Below the pieces are notes generated by a model, which was not told the DNA's origin, searched no databases, and worked only from the letters and a program-made list of their open reading frames with translations. Shown in pieces: positions 46,090 through 53,179 of a DNA stretch of 64,000 nucleotides. The translations under genes were made by a program, and so were the position numbers. This stretch comes from Candidatus Electrothrix scaldis (lineage in GTDB: Bacteria > Desulfobacterota > Desulfobulbia > Desulfobulbales > Desulfobulbaceae), in contig CP138355.1 in the NCBI GenBank assembly GCA_033584155.1, positions 3,667,826 to 3,731,825 on the forward strand. Reading direction: 5' to 3'. Each line of letters starts with the position of its first letter. Within the stretch, counting starts at the first letter, position 1.

Positions 46090-46470
46090 CCTTATTCACA
46101 ACAGGTACTACATTTTTTTCAGGGCGGTCTCCCTGTCACAACAGCAGGGCTCCCCGTTCAACAGGGACCGCTCCTCTCGTGCAAAGAAGGACCACTTTTA
46201 AAAAATGAACAGCCCCTCTTCAAAAAAGGATGACCTCTCTTAAAAAGAGTAGAGCCTCTCTTAACAAAAGAACCGCTTCTCTTAACGAAAGGACGACCTC
46301 TCTTGACAAAAGAAGAACCTCTCGCAAGAAAAGAACAACCACTTTTTAAAAGAGTGGAGCCTCTCTTAAAGAAAGGACGACCCCTATTAACAAGAGAAGC
46401 ACCTCTCGCAAGAAGAGAACGACCACTTTTGCCGAATGAACAGCCGCTGCTCAAGCAGCAGGCCCTATCC
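46090..46470. repeat. 21-bp tandem repeat array encoding heptapeptides on both strands
   Basis: About 15 diverged units of 21 bp. On the minus strand they read as heptads of the form xSFxKRG (RPFFKRG, CSFLARG, GSFVKRG, STLFKRG, HPFLKRG). On the plus strand, in one frame with a single stop at 46231, they read as PLLxKxE-like heptads. Most units contain a small inverted repeat (CTCTT ... AAGAG). There are no spacers, so it is not a CRISPR array. Confidence 0.8.
46158..46454 (-). CDS. Possible heptapeptide-repeat protein
   Basis: 98 codons from ATG to stop made almost completely of thirteen heptads rich in Ser, Phe/Leu, Lys/Arg and Gly, with net strong positive charge. The array is free of stops in this frame, which supports coding, but I see no ribosome site before the ATG and the plus strand is also nearly open. 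It may be a product of a repeat that keeps all frames open rather than a selected gene. Confidence 0.3.
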   Translation of the reverse strand: MSSGCSFGKSGRSLLARGASLVNRGRPFFKRGSTLLKSGCSFLARGSSFVKRGRPFVKRSGSFVKRGSTLFKRGHPFLKRGCSFFKSGPSLHERSGPC

Positions 46471-46521
46471 GCGTCGTCCTCCTGAGACGTATTTTGTCCC
46501 GAAGGGGAACCTCCGCCAACA

Positions 46522-46543
46522 GCCCGGAGAGATCTCTCCGGGC
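46522..46543. repeat. 22-nt perfect palindrome, copy 2 of the hairpin
   Basis: A perfect palindrome with halves GCCCGGAGAGA and TCTCTCCGGGC. It shares CAGCCCGGAGA at one side and CTCTCCGGGCCGG at the other with the hairpin at 45664-45685, so both come from one element. It lies just downstream, on the minus strand, of the degenerate small frames at 46552-46673. Confidence 0.7.
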
Positions 46544-46551
46544 CGGGAATG

Positions 46552-46673
46552 CTACAACGCCGCCTTGCTCAATTGAAGATCGGTCACAGCAGACATCACT
46601 CCATCTTCCTTTGCTCAAGAATCGGACTGGCCGGAACATGGTGATCAAACTCCTTGAGAAATTCGATCTGCAT
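46552..46673 (-). pseudogene. Short coherent reading frames, possibly a broken small gene
   Basis: On the minus strand a frame of about 48 codons is open from the end of yitT to TGA 46596-46598; its last 25 codons (from ATG 46673) read MQIEFLKEFDHHVPASPILE and onward to KME. A 14-codon frame (MSAVTDLQLSKAAL) then starts with a TGATG overlap and ends at 46552. The sequence looks protein-like but has no proper start in the longer part, so it may be a gene remnant or a frameshifted gene. Low confidence. Confidence 0.3.
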
Positions 46674-46731
46674 CTCCTTCCACTTCCACTTCACCAAAAC
46701 AGTCTTCCGAATAAACGCTCTATCCGGCAAA

Positions 46732-47610
46732 TCACCAATGCGGCTGATTCCCGATCCGGTAATTAATAACCTCCTGGGTGTCGCTGATCACCACAAAGGC
46801 ATTTGGATCAATCCCATGCACAATTCGTTTAAGCATGCCGATTTCTGTCAACTGGACAACGGTGTACAGGATCATCTCCTCCTTCCGGCTGTAGCCACCC
46901 TCCCCTTTGATGATGGTCACACCGCGCCGGATATCCTTGAGGATTTCCTGAGAAATCTTTTCCCAATGGCTTGAAATAATGAAAATCGCCTTTCGCTGAC
47001 TCAGACCGACCACGACCAGGTTAATTACCTTGGAGCTAACAAAGACAACGATCATAGTATAGAGGACCGCCTCAATGGAATAATAAACAGATATCATCAG
47101 GATAACCAGTCCATTGAGTACCATCAAAGTATTACCGATCTTAACGGAAAATCGTTTTAACAGAACAACGGAAAGCATATCTGTGCCCCCTTGAGAGCCC
47201 GAGGTCTTTAAACAAAGTCCCGCACCAGCCCCGAGAATTACTCCTGCTAAGAGGGCATTAAGCATCTGATCCTCGACACGAATATTAATATGTACATATA
47301 ACAAAGCGATACTCAGAGCTACGGTTCCCAGGATACTGTAGACAAAGAAACGCCGCCCCACCACCATCCAGGATAAAATAAAAAGAGGCACGTTCAGGAC
47401 AAGATAAATGAGCCCCATATCAAAGAAAGGAAATATTTTATAGATGATCAATGCAATACCGGTAACCCCTCCGGTGACAAAATTATGGGGAATAAGAATA
47501 CTGTTAATCCCGATGGCACACAGGACGCCACCAAGGAAAAGCAGCCCTATATCTCGAATAACCTGTTGAGGAGAAATGAATAAGGCCTGTGAATTACAAC
47601 TCATACGCAT
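46732..47610 (-). CDS. YitT-family membrane protein with DUF2179 domain
   Basis: 292 residues from ATG 47610; a TTG 11 codons upstream is possible. Five to six membrane spans (about 20-195), with FLGGVLCAIGINSILIPHNF and the Gly-rich GGVTGIALIIY, and KTSGSQGGTDM typical of the YitT family, then a soluble C-terminal DUF2179 domain (about 205-290: YSRKEEMILYTVVQL, DPNAFVVISDTQEV). The family is widespread and probably transports a small molecule under control of the soluble domain; the substrate is not settled. It has its own transcription unit next to the small-gene island. Confidence 0.85.
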   Translation of the reverse strand: MRMSCNSQALFISPQQVIRDIGLLFLGGVLCAIGINSILIPHNFVTGGVTGIALIIYKIFPFFDMGLIYLVLNVPLFILSWMVVGRRFFVYSILGTVALSIALLYVHINIRVEDQMLNALLAGVILGAGAGLCLKTSGSQGGTDMLSVVLLKRFSVKIGNTLMVLNGLVILMISVYYSIEAVLYTMIVVFVSSKVINLVVVGLSQRKAIFIISSHWEKISQEILKDIRRGVTIIKGEGGYSRKEEMILYTVVQLTEIGMLKRIVHGIDPNAFVVISDTQEVINYRIGNQPHW

Positions 47611-47894
47611 AAAAATAACACCAAAAACAACCTTTCGGCACAATTGCCCAAAAAGAATAAAACTTATCGTTACAATAAAAAATACTTATACATACTCTTC
47701 GCAACAAAATCCATAAAATCAGGAAAACGTTTGGCACCTAAGGCAGGGTTCATGTATATTAGGATATTTTCAACAAACTAAAACCATCGGGCATGGGGTT
47801 GCAAATAAAAAATGTCAGAACCTAAGAAAGAGAACGATTTTCGTTCGAAAAACTCCACTCAACTGATCGTAAACGCATACTAGAGGGCAAAAGG

Positions 47895-49106
47895 ATGAGC
47901 GATCCCAAGCAAGAGAGCAAGTTTGAGGTGAATAAAACCTACGCGGAAATCAACGCCCGTATTAAGGCGGGAGAGGCTGTTGTTGTCACAGCAGATGAGA
48001 TGGTTGATATTGTCCGGCAGGAAGGCCCTGTTGAGGCTGCCCGCCGCATCGATGTAGTCACCACAGGAACCTTCTCCACCATGTGTTCCTCAGGCGTATT
48101 TCTGAACTTTGGTCAAACCAATCCAACCATCAAGGCGCAAAAAGTCTGGATCAACAAGGTCTCTGCCTATGCCGGTATAGCAGCAATAGATGCTTATATC
48201 GGGGCGACTGAACCAGCCGAGGGTGACCCGCTGAACCAGGTCTATCCTGGTGAATTCCGCTACGGTGGAGGGCATGTCATTGAAGACTTGGTAGCAGGCA
48301 AGGCAGTGCATCTGGAGGCCAAGGCCTATCCCACAGATTGCTACGCCAACACCAAGTGCAAAAAAGAAATCACCCTAGCAGAGATGCCCCATGCCCTGCT
48401 CTGCAATCCTCGTAATGCATACCAGAACTACAACTGTGCGGTTAATCTCTCCGATAAGATCGTCTATACTTATATGGGCACGCTGAAACCCAACTGCCGC
48501 AATGCCAACTATTGCAGTGCAGGCCAGCTCAGCCCTCTGCTGAATGATCCCCTCTATCGCACTATCGGTATCGGCACCCGCATTTTTCTTGGCGGCGGTG
48601 TGGGCTATGTAACCTTTCAGGGAACCCAACATAACCCAGGAGCTCCACGAGGTGACAACGGAGTCCCTACCCGGCCAGCTGGCACTATCATGGTTCAGGG
48701 AGATCTCAAAAAAATGTCGCCAGATTGGCTGCGAGGTGTAAGTCTACGAGGTTATGGGACCTCACTTGCCGTCGGACTGGGAATCCCTATTCCCATCCTC
48801 AACGAGGAGATGGCTCGCTTCACTGGAGTCTCAGACGAAGAGATCTTTACCCATGTGGTTGATTACGGGCACGATTATACCAACGGCATTGCCCGTCACT
48901 ACGGCAAGGTCAGCTATGCCCAGCTCAGGAGCGGCGAGATAGAGGTAGCAGGTAAAAAAGTACCAACCTCCCCTCTTTCTTCCTTACCAGGAGCACGCAA
49001 GGTTGCCGAGACCCTTAAAGAGTGGATTGAGGCGGGCAAATTCCATCTCGGCGAGCCAGTGGATTATTTTCCTACGGCTGATTTTTCCTTTAACCCGGAA
49101 AAATAA
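47895..49106 (+). CDS. DUF39 homocysteine-biosynthesis protein (aspartate-semialdehyde sulfurtransferase)
   Basis: 403 residues matching the DUF39 (HcyS-A) family, which builds homocysteine by putting sulfur onto aspartate semialdehyde in methanogens and sulfate reducers. Seen: TTGTFSTMCSSGVFLNFGQT with a conserved Cys pocket, YGGGHVIEDLVAGKAVHLEA, CKKEITLAEM, and LGGGVGYVTFQGTQHNPG. The C-terminal ferredoxin/NIL partner found in the Methanosarcina system is not fused here nor adjacent. AGAGGG precedes the ATG. A LarE-type sulfur transferase gene follows after 6 nt, so both sulfur-handling genes are likely in one operon. Confidence 0.88.
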   Translation: MSDPKQESKFEVNKTYAEINARIKAGEAVVVTADEMVDIVRQEGPVEAARRIDVVTTGTFSTMCSSGVFLNFGQTNPTIKAQKVWINKVSAYAGIAAIDAYIGATEPAEGDPLNQVYPGEFRYGGGHVIEDLVAGKAVHLEAKAYPTDCYANTKCKKEITLAEMPHALLCNPRNAYQNYNCAVNLSDKIVYTYMGTLKPNCRNANYCSAGQLSPLLNDPLYRTIGIGTRIFLGGGVGYVTFQGTQHNPGAPRGDNGVPTRPAGTIMVQGDLKKMSPDWLRGVSLRGYGTSLAVGLGIPIPILNEEMARFTGVSDEEIFTHVVDYGHDYTNGIARHYGKVSYAQLRSGEIEVAGKKVPTSPLSSLPGARKVAETLKEWIEAGKFHLGEPVDYFPTADFSFNPEK

Positions 49107-49112
49107 CCTGCC

Positions 49113-49922
49113 TTGCCAGCAAGCAAACTCAAACAACTCCGTCGTCACCTTTCCCGCTTTGATCGGGTAGGCGTAGCCTTTTCCGGCGGAGTTGATTCCT
49201 CGTTTCTTTTGCGTATGACCCTTGAAGTTCTGGGTTCGCATAGGGTTCTGGTCCTCCATGCCCGCTCCTGCCTCCAGAGCAAACAGGAACAGGAGGATGT
49301 TCTTACCTGGGCCAGTCAGCAAGGGTATCCGGCAGCAGCAATGCAGTTGCGGCTTATCGAAACCAACCCGCTAACCTGGAAGGATTTCACAGCCAACCCG
49401 GAAAACCGCTGTTACCTCTGCAAAAAACACCTCTACAACCTCTTTCTAAAGACTCTAGAGGAAGAAGACATAAGCATCCTCCTGGACGGCACCAATGCAG
49501 ACGATCTTCGCCAAGGAGAGGACGGGAGACCAGGACTACAGGCAATTAAGGAGCTTGGCATCCATACTCCTTTGGCAGCTTGTGGCCTAACCAAAGAAGA
49601 GATCCGCAACCACAGCAGAGCTTTGAACCTGCATACCGCTGACCGACCATCCTCTTCCTGCCTTGCCACTAGAATTCCTCATGGCATACAGATTACCCCT
49701 CAACGCCTGCAAAAAATCGAGGACTTGGAGCAGGCTCTGGCTCAGGAGGGATTGACAGGCTGTCGTGTGCGCCTGGATGCAAATACGGAAGATACTGTTT
49801 TCGTCCAGTTACAGCAGAGTAACCTTGGACAAATCCACAGTGATTCCCTTAAAAAACGATTTGTCATCCCCTTGAAAAAGAAAGGCGTTCACAAGATTTA
49901 TCTTGACGTAGAAGGACGTTGA
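49113..49922 (+). CDS. larE: LarE-type ATP-dependent sulfur transferase
   Basis: 269 residues from a TTG start 6 nt after the DUF39 gene; no strong ribosome site, so translational coupling is likely. PP-loop SGGVDSS (24-30) for adenylation, NRCYLC (C100, C103), LLDGTNADD, and RPSSSCLATRIP with C183 at the position of the sacrificial/catalytic Cys. The three-Cys set resembles LarE versions that use an iron-sulfur cluster to hold sulfur. LarE supplies sulfur to the nickel-pincer cofactor of lactate racemase; larA, larB and larC are not in the window. Here it may serve the DUF39 protein. Terminator follows. Confidence 0.88.
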   Translation: MPASKLKQLRRHLSRFDRVGVAFSGGVDSSFLLRMTLEVLGSHRVLVLHARSCLQSKQEQEDVLTWASQQGYPAAAMQLRLIETNPLTWKDFTANPENRCYLCKKHLYNLFLKTLEEEDISILLDGTNADDLRQGEDGRPGLQAIKELGIHTPLAACGLTKEEIRNHSRALNLHTADRPSSSCLATRIPHGIQITPQRLQKIEDLEQALAQEGLTGCRVRLDANTEDTVFVQLQQSNLGQIHSDSLKKRFVIPLKKKGVHKIYLDVEGR

Positions 49923-49967
49923 CAGATACTAAACTATCCGGTTTAATAGCGGCTGTTGAAGATATCC

Positions 49968-49991
49968 CTCCTCAATACTGAGGAGTTTTTT
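49968..49991 (+). terminator. Rho-independent terminator after larE
   Basis: A 7-bp perfect stem CTCCTCA/TGAGGAG with loop ATAC, followed by TTTTTT (49986-49991). It ends the DUF39-larE operon and is followed at once by the HU promoter. Confidence 0.88.
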
Positions 49992-49993
49992 CT

Positions 49994-50021
49994 TTGACAA
50001 AATGATATCACATTATGTAAT
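49994..50021 (+). promoter_or_regulatory. Sigma-70-type promoter of the HU gene
   Basis: TTGACA at 49994-49999 matches the -35 consensus and TGTAAT at 50016-50021 is a good -10 at 16-bp spacing, about 84 bases before the HU start codon. Confidence 0.6.
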
Positions 50022-50104
50022 CTCACATACCGAATAAAGCGATATAAAGCTTGTATTCAGGGCCAGCTACTGAAATTCGTACTATAAAAGAGAGGAAAGG
50101 GAGA

Positions 50105-50377
50105 ATGAATAAAAAAGAATTAGTTGAGGCTATGGCCGGGGCAGCTGACATTAGCAAATCAGCAGCAGAAAAAGCACTCAATAGCATGCTGATGAGCATT
50201 ACTGAGGCCCTTTCCGAAGGTGACAAAGTCACGCTGGTCGGATTCGGTACTTTTTCTACTGCTAACCGTGCTGCACGACAGGCAAAAAATCCCCAAACAG
50301 GGGCTGTTATGGAAATTCCCGCTAAGACTGTCGCGAAATTCAAGCCGGGTAGCAAACTCTCCGAGGCTGTAAAATAA
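50105..50377 (+). CDS. hup: HU-family DNA-binding protein
   Basis: 90 residues from ATG 50105 (GGGAGA upstream); an open frame 18 codons longer is not HU-like. MNKKELVEAMAGAADISKSA forms the dimerisation helices, VTLVGFGTFSTANRAAR is the conserved core, and the beta-arm has RQAKNPQTGAVMEIP with the DNA-intercalating Pro in the NPxTG region. HU dimers bend and compact DNA. Monocistronic, between the larE terminator and tRNA-Pro. Confidence 0.95.
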   Translation: MNKKELVEAMAGAADISKSAAEKALNSMLMSITEALSEGDKVTLVGFGTFSTANRAARQAKNPQTGAVMEIPAKTVAKFKPGSKLSEAVK

Positions 50378-50512
50378 GACTGGCAAAAGCGCCTCAAGTT
50401 TTTTCAATTTCAGTATACTTTAACCTTGCCAGTAAAAGCGAATCGGATTATAAACAGCCTGTTTTTTTGTAACAGGAAAAACTGATACGCTAGGTAACAT
50501 ATAATTCGATGT

Positions 50513-50589
50513 CGGGAAGTGGCTCAGTCTGGTAGAGCACAGCGTTCGGGACGCTGGGGTCGGAGGTTCGAATCCTCTCTTCCCGACCA
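50513..50589 (+). tRNA. tRNA-Pro (anticodon CGG)
   Basis: 77 bases including the encoded CCA end. Acceptor stem CGGGAAG/CTTCCCG, D-arm stem GCTC/GAGC with GG in the loop, anticodon arm CAGCG-TTCGGGA-CGCTG giving anticodon CGG at 50559-50561... read as loop bases three to five, and T-arm with TTCGAAT. All four arms pair normally with one G-U at the end of the T stem, so it should be functional. Confidence 0.97.
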
Positions 50590-50753
50590 TTGATTTTGAG
50601 TAAAAATGAGAGGTTTCGTTCTGTAGAATATACAAGAACGAAACCTTTTTTTTTGTCAGCGCATCACGTAGAAGCAACAGCCTCTGCGTCCAAAATCTTA
50701 GATCCCATCCATATTGAACGCAATCCAATCTCAGCCATACAAATAAAAAGAAT

Positions 50754-51821
50754 ATGAAGAAAACAGTATTAGTTACTGGCGGTTGCGGATTTATCGGCGC
50801 AAACTTTGTTCGCCTTCTTCTTGAAACACGTGCAGACTGGCGAGTTATTAATCTTGATAAACTCACCTACGCCGGAAATTTACAGAATCTTGACGGGGTA
50901 AGCGAGCACCCAAACTACCGCTTTGTTCGTGGTGACATTTGTGACCAACCTCTTTTAGACACCCTGTTTGAGGAGGAACGAATCGACACGGTGGTTCACT
51001 TTGCTGCTGAATCCCATGTTGACCGCTCTATCACCGGGCCAGCCGAATTTATCAGAACAAACATCACCGGCACCTTTACCCTGCTTGAGGCGGCAAAAAA
51101 AAGCTGGCTGGACAACGACGCGCCAAATGAGGCATGCCGATTTCTCCACGTCAGCACGGATGAGGTCTACGGCTCCTTGGGAGCAACGGGTTTCTTTACC
51201 GAGCAAACGCCGTACGATCCCCGCTCCCCTTATTCTTCTTCCAAGGCATCCTCGGACCATCTGGTACGTGCCTATTTTCACACCTACGGCCTGCCCATTC
51301 TTATAACTAATTGCTCCAATAATTACGGCCCTTATCAATTCCCGGAAAAACTGATTCCCCTCATGCTCAATAACGGGCAACAAGGGAAGACGCTTCCTGT
51401 GTACGGAGACGGTGGCAATGTCCGCGACTGGCTCTATGTCCAGGATCACTGCGAAGCAATTGTTCGTGTTGTTGAACAGGGCCAATTGGGAGAGTCATAT
51501 AATATAGGGGGCCATAACGAGAAAAATAATCTCCAGGTTGTTGAGCTCCTTTGTGACATGCTTGACGAAAAGCTGGGACTGCTTCCCTCTGGAAAGGCGA
51601 GGCGTTCTTTAATTACCTTTGTCAAAGATCGCCTGGGCCATGACCGCCGCTATGCCATTGATGCAGATAAAATAGATCGAGAGTTAGGTTGGACCCCAAA
51701 ATATACTTTTGAGCAGGGCATTGAAAAGACAGTCACCTGGTACCTGAAAAATCGAGCCTGGATGGATTCGATTATTGACGGCTCCTATCAGAAATATTAT
51801 GCCAAAATGTACGGCAAGTAA
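50754..51821 (+). CDS. rfbB: dTDP-glucose 4,6-dehydratase
   Basis: 355 residues. NAD-binding [22 protein letters not shown], catalytic [10 protein letters not shown] and [11 protein letters not shown] (YxxxK), and [18 protein letters not shown] are all characteristic of RmlB. It converts dTDP-glucose to dTDP-4-keto-6-deoxyglucose, the entry to dTDP-rhamnose and other deoxysugars. rfbC follows after 36 bases; rfbA and rfbD are not in the window, so the pathway must be completed elsewhere. It could feed the nearby pilin-glycosylation candidates or the glycan cluster. Confidence 0.95.
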   Translation: MKKTVLVTGGCGFIGANFVRLLLETRADWRVINLDKLTYAGNLQNLDGVSEHPNYRFVRGDICDQPLLDTLFEEERIDTVVHFAAESHVDRSITGPAEFIRTNITGTFTLLEAAKKSWLDNDAPNEACRFLHVSTDEVYGSLGATGFFTEQTPYDPRSPYSSSKASSDHLVRAYFHTYGLPILITNCSNNYGPYQFPEKLIPLMLNNGQQGKTLPVYGDGGNVRDWLYVQDHCEAIVRVVEQGQLGESYNIGGHNEKNNLQVVELLCDMLDEKLGLLPSGKARRSLITFVKDRLGHDRRYAIDADKIDRELGWTPKYTFEQGIEKTVTWYLKNRAWMDSIIDGSYQKYYAKMYGK

Positions 51822-51857
51822 GCACAGACCATTACCTACTGATACAACAGCACATTC

Positions 51858-52400
51858 ATGAAAATACAATCAGCATCTATCCCGGACGTCCTTATCATTG
51901 AGCCCCAAGTCTTCGGCGATGAGCGGGGCTTTTTTTTAGAAAGCTTCAATCAGCGCCGCTGGCAGGAAGCAACTGGACTGCAAACAACTTTTGTTCAGCA
52001 TAATCACTCTGCTTCTGGCAAAAATGTTCTGCGCGGACTTCATTACCAAATTCAGCAACCACAGGGCAAATTGGTCCGGGTTATTGCGGGCGAGGTCTTT
52101 GATGTAGCGGTGGACCTCCGTAAAGAATCCCCCACCTTTGGCCAATGGGTTGGGGAATATCTTTCTGCTGAAAACAAAAAGCAATTTTGGGTTCCCGAAG
52201 GTTTTGCGCACGGCTTTCTCGTTCTTTCAGAAAGGGCGGAATTTCTCTATTTAGCAACAAAGTATTATGCTCCGGAGCACGAACGTTCGATCATCTGGAA
52301 CGACCCAGATCTCAATATCACATGGCCCGTCCAGGGAGAGCCCTGCCTCTCTAAAAAAGACAGGGCAGCCTGTTCCTTTCAGGAGGCAGATTATTATTAA
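51858..52400 (+). CDS. rfbC: dTDP-4-dehydrorhamnose 3,5-epimerase
   Basis: 180 residues, normal length. GDERGFFLESFNQRRW, FVQHNHSASGKNVLRGLHYQ with catalytic His region, VDLRKESPTFGQW, and VPEGFAHGFLVLS are family hallmarks. It epimerises C3 and C5 of dTDP-4-keto-6-deoxyglucose on the way to dTDP-L-rhamnose. In operon with rfbB. Confidence 0.94.
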   Translation: MKIQSASIPDVLIIEPQVFGDERGFFLESFNQRRWQEATGLQTTFVQHNHSASGKNVLRGLHYQIQQPQGKLVRVIAGEVFDVAVDLRKESPTFGQWVGEYLSAENKKQFWVPEGFAHGFLVLSERAEFLYLATKYYAPEHERSIIWNDPDLNITWPVQGEPCLSKKDRAACSFQEADYY

Positions 52401-52649
52401 TTGCCCCTCAATGTCGTACTGACATTTTTTGTCAGCTACCGTGGCAGATTTTGTCTTCGAAACATGAGGAAAGCATAGCTTAAATATACCGCTCCCTATA
52501 GACTCTCCGTAACCTCCCATTCTTAAGAAAGAAAAAAAAACATACTCCTTCAAGAGATCCTGGCACAGATAATGTATTATAAGAGGCAAAGAATACATGT
52601 CGGCACGGGTCGATATCCAAAAACTTCTATCCTGAAAATGGAGGACATC

Positions 52650-53123
52650 ATGAAACTGAATAACTTGAGAAAACAAGCAAACGAGAAAGGTTTTACCTTG
52701 ATCGAGCTGATGATCGTTATTGCGATTATTGGTATTCTGGCAGCTGTTGCTATCCCTAACTTCATTGAGTACAAGAATAAGTCCTATTGTACTGCGACAA
52801 TCAACGATGTAAATGCCGTCGGTGGTGCCTTGGCGGACTATTTCGCCAATCCTATGAATACAACAGCATCAACTGAATACAATAAAGCAGAGGGCAATGC
52901 CCGTCCGTTTATACTGGTTGGTAATTACGAAACGGGTAGTTATTCTGCAAACACCCTGCTCCTGTCCGCCTCAACAACCGGCGCATCTGCAGTAAAAGAT
53001 GGGTCAAACTATCTCATTTCAGCAACTGAAGGTGCTGCAAACTGCCCGCAGAAAGTCTGGAGCTCCGACAGTCACTGGAGCCAAAATGATGAGGGTGGCT
53101 TGGATTTCGTCAAAACGCTGTAA
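52650..53123 (+). CDS. pilA: Type IV pilin / pseudopilin (PilA-like)
   Basis: 157 residues from ATG 52650, set by GGAGG six bases upstream; the frame is open 26 codons further without pilin character. A 14-residue leader ends KG, followed by F15 of the mature protein and [20 protein letters not shown] with Glu at mature position 5, the prepilin-peptidase site. The mature chain has about 143 residues with two Cys only (C47 and C132 of the precursor), the usual disulfide of a pilin D-region, and many Ser/Thr residues. It is a full-length pilin rather than the short Geobacter conductive type. Followed by a terminator and glycosylation-type genes. Confidence 0.93.
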   Translation: MKLNNLRKQANEKGFTLIELMIVIAIIGILAAVAIPNFIEYKNKSYCTATINDVNAVGGALADYFANPMNTTASTEYNKAEGNARPFILVGNYETGSYSANTLLLSASTTGASAVKDGSNYLISATEGAANCPQKVWSSDSHWSQNDEGGLDFVKTL

Positions 53124-53150
53124 TTCAAGATTTGATACAAAGAAAACATT

Positions 53151-53179
53151 AAGCCTGCTGAAAAGCAGGCTTATTTTTT
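53151..53179 (+). terminator. Rho-independent terminator between pilA and the TMTC-like genes
   Basis: A 9-bp perfect stem AAGCCTGCT/AGCAGGCTT with a GAAA tetraloop, then ATTTTTT. The T run ends at 53179, one base before the ATG of the next gene. The gene would thus depend on read-through from pilA or on a promoter inside pilA; this arrangement often sets high pilin and low downstream expression. Confidence 0.9.

Noticed and set aside
46090-46470. CRISPR array
   Set aside because: Units are contiguous 21-bp repeats without unique spacers and there are no cas genes.
46303-46485. Plus-strand coding frame in the repeat array
   Set aside because: It is part of the same 21-bp repeat, is interrupted by a stop in its upstream continuation and has no ribosome site.
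52650-53123. Geobacter-type short conductive pilin
   Set aside because: The mature chain has about 143 residues with a C-terminal globular part and few aromatic residues near the N-terminal helix, unlike the 61-residue form.
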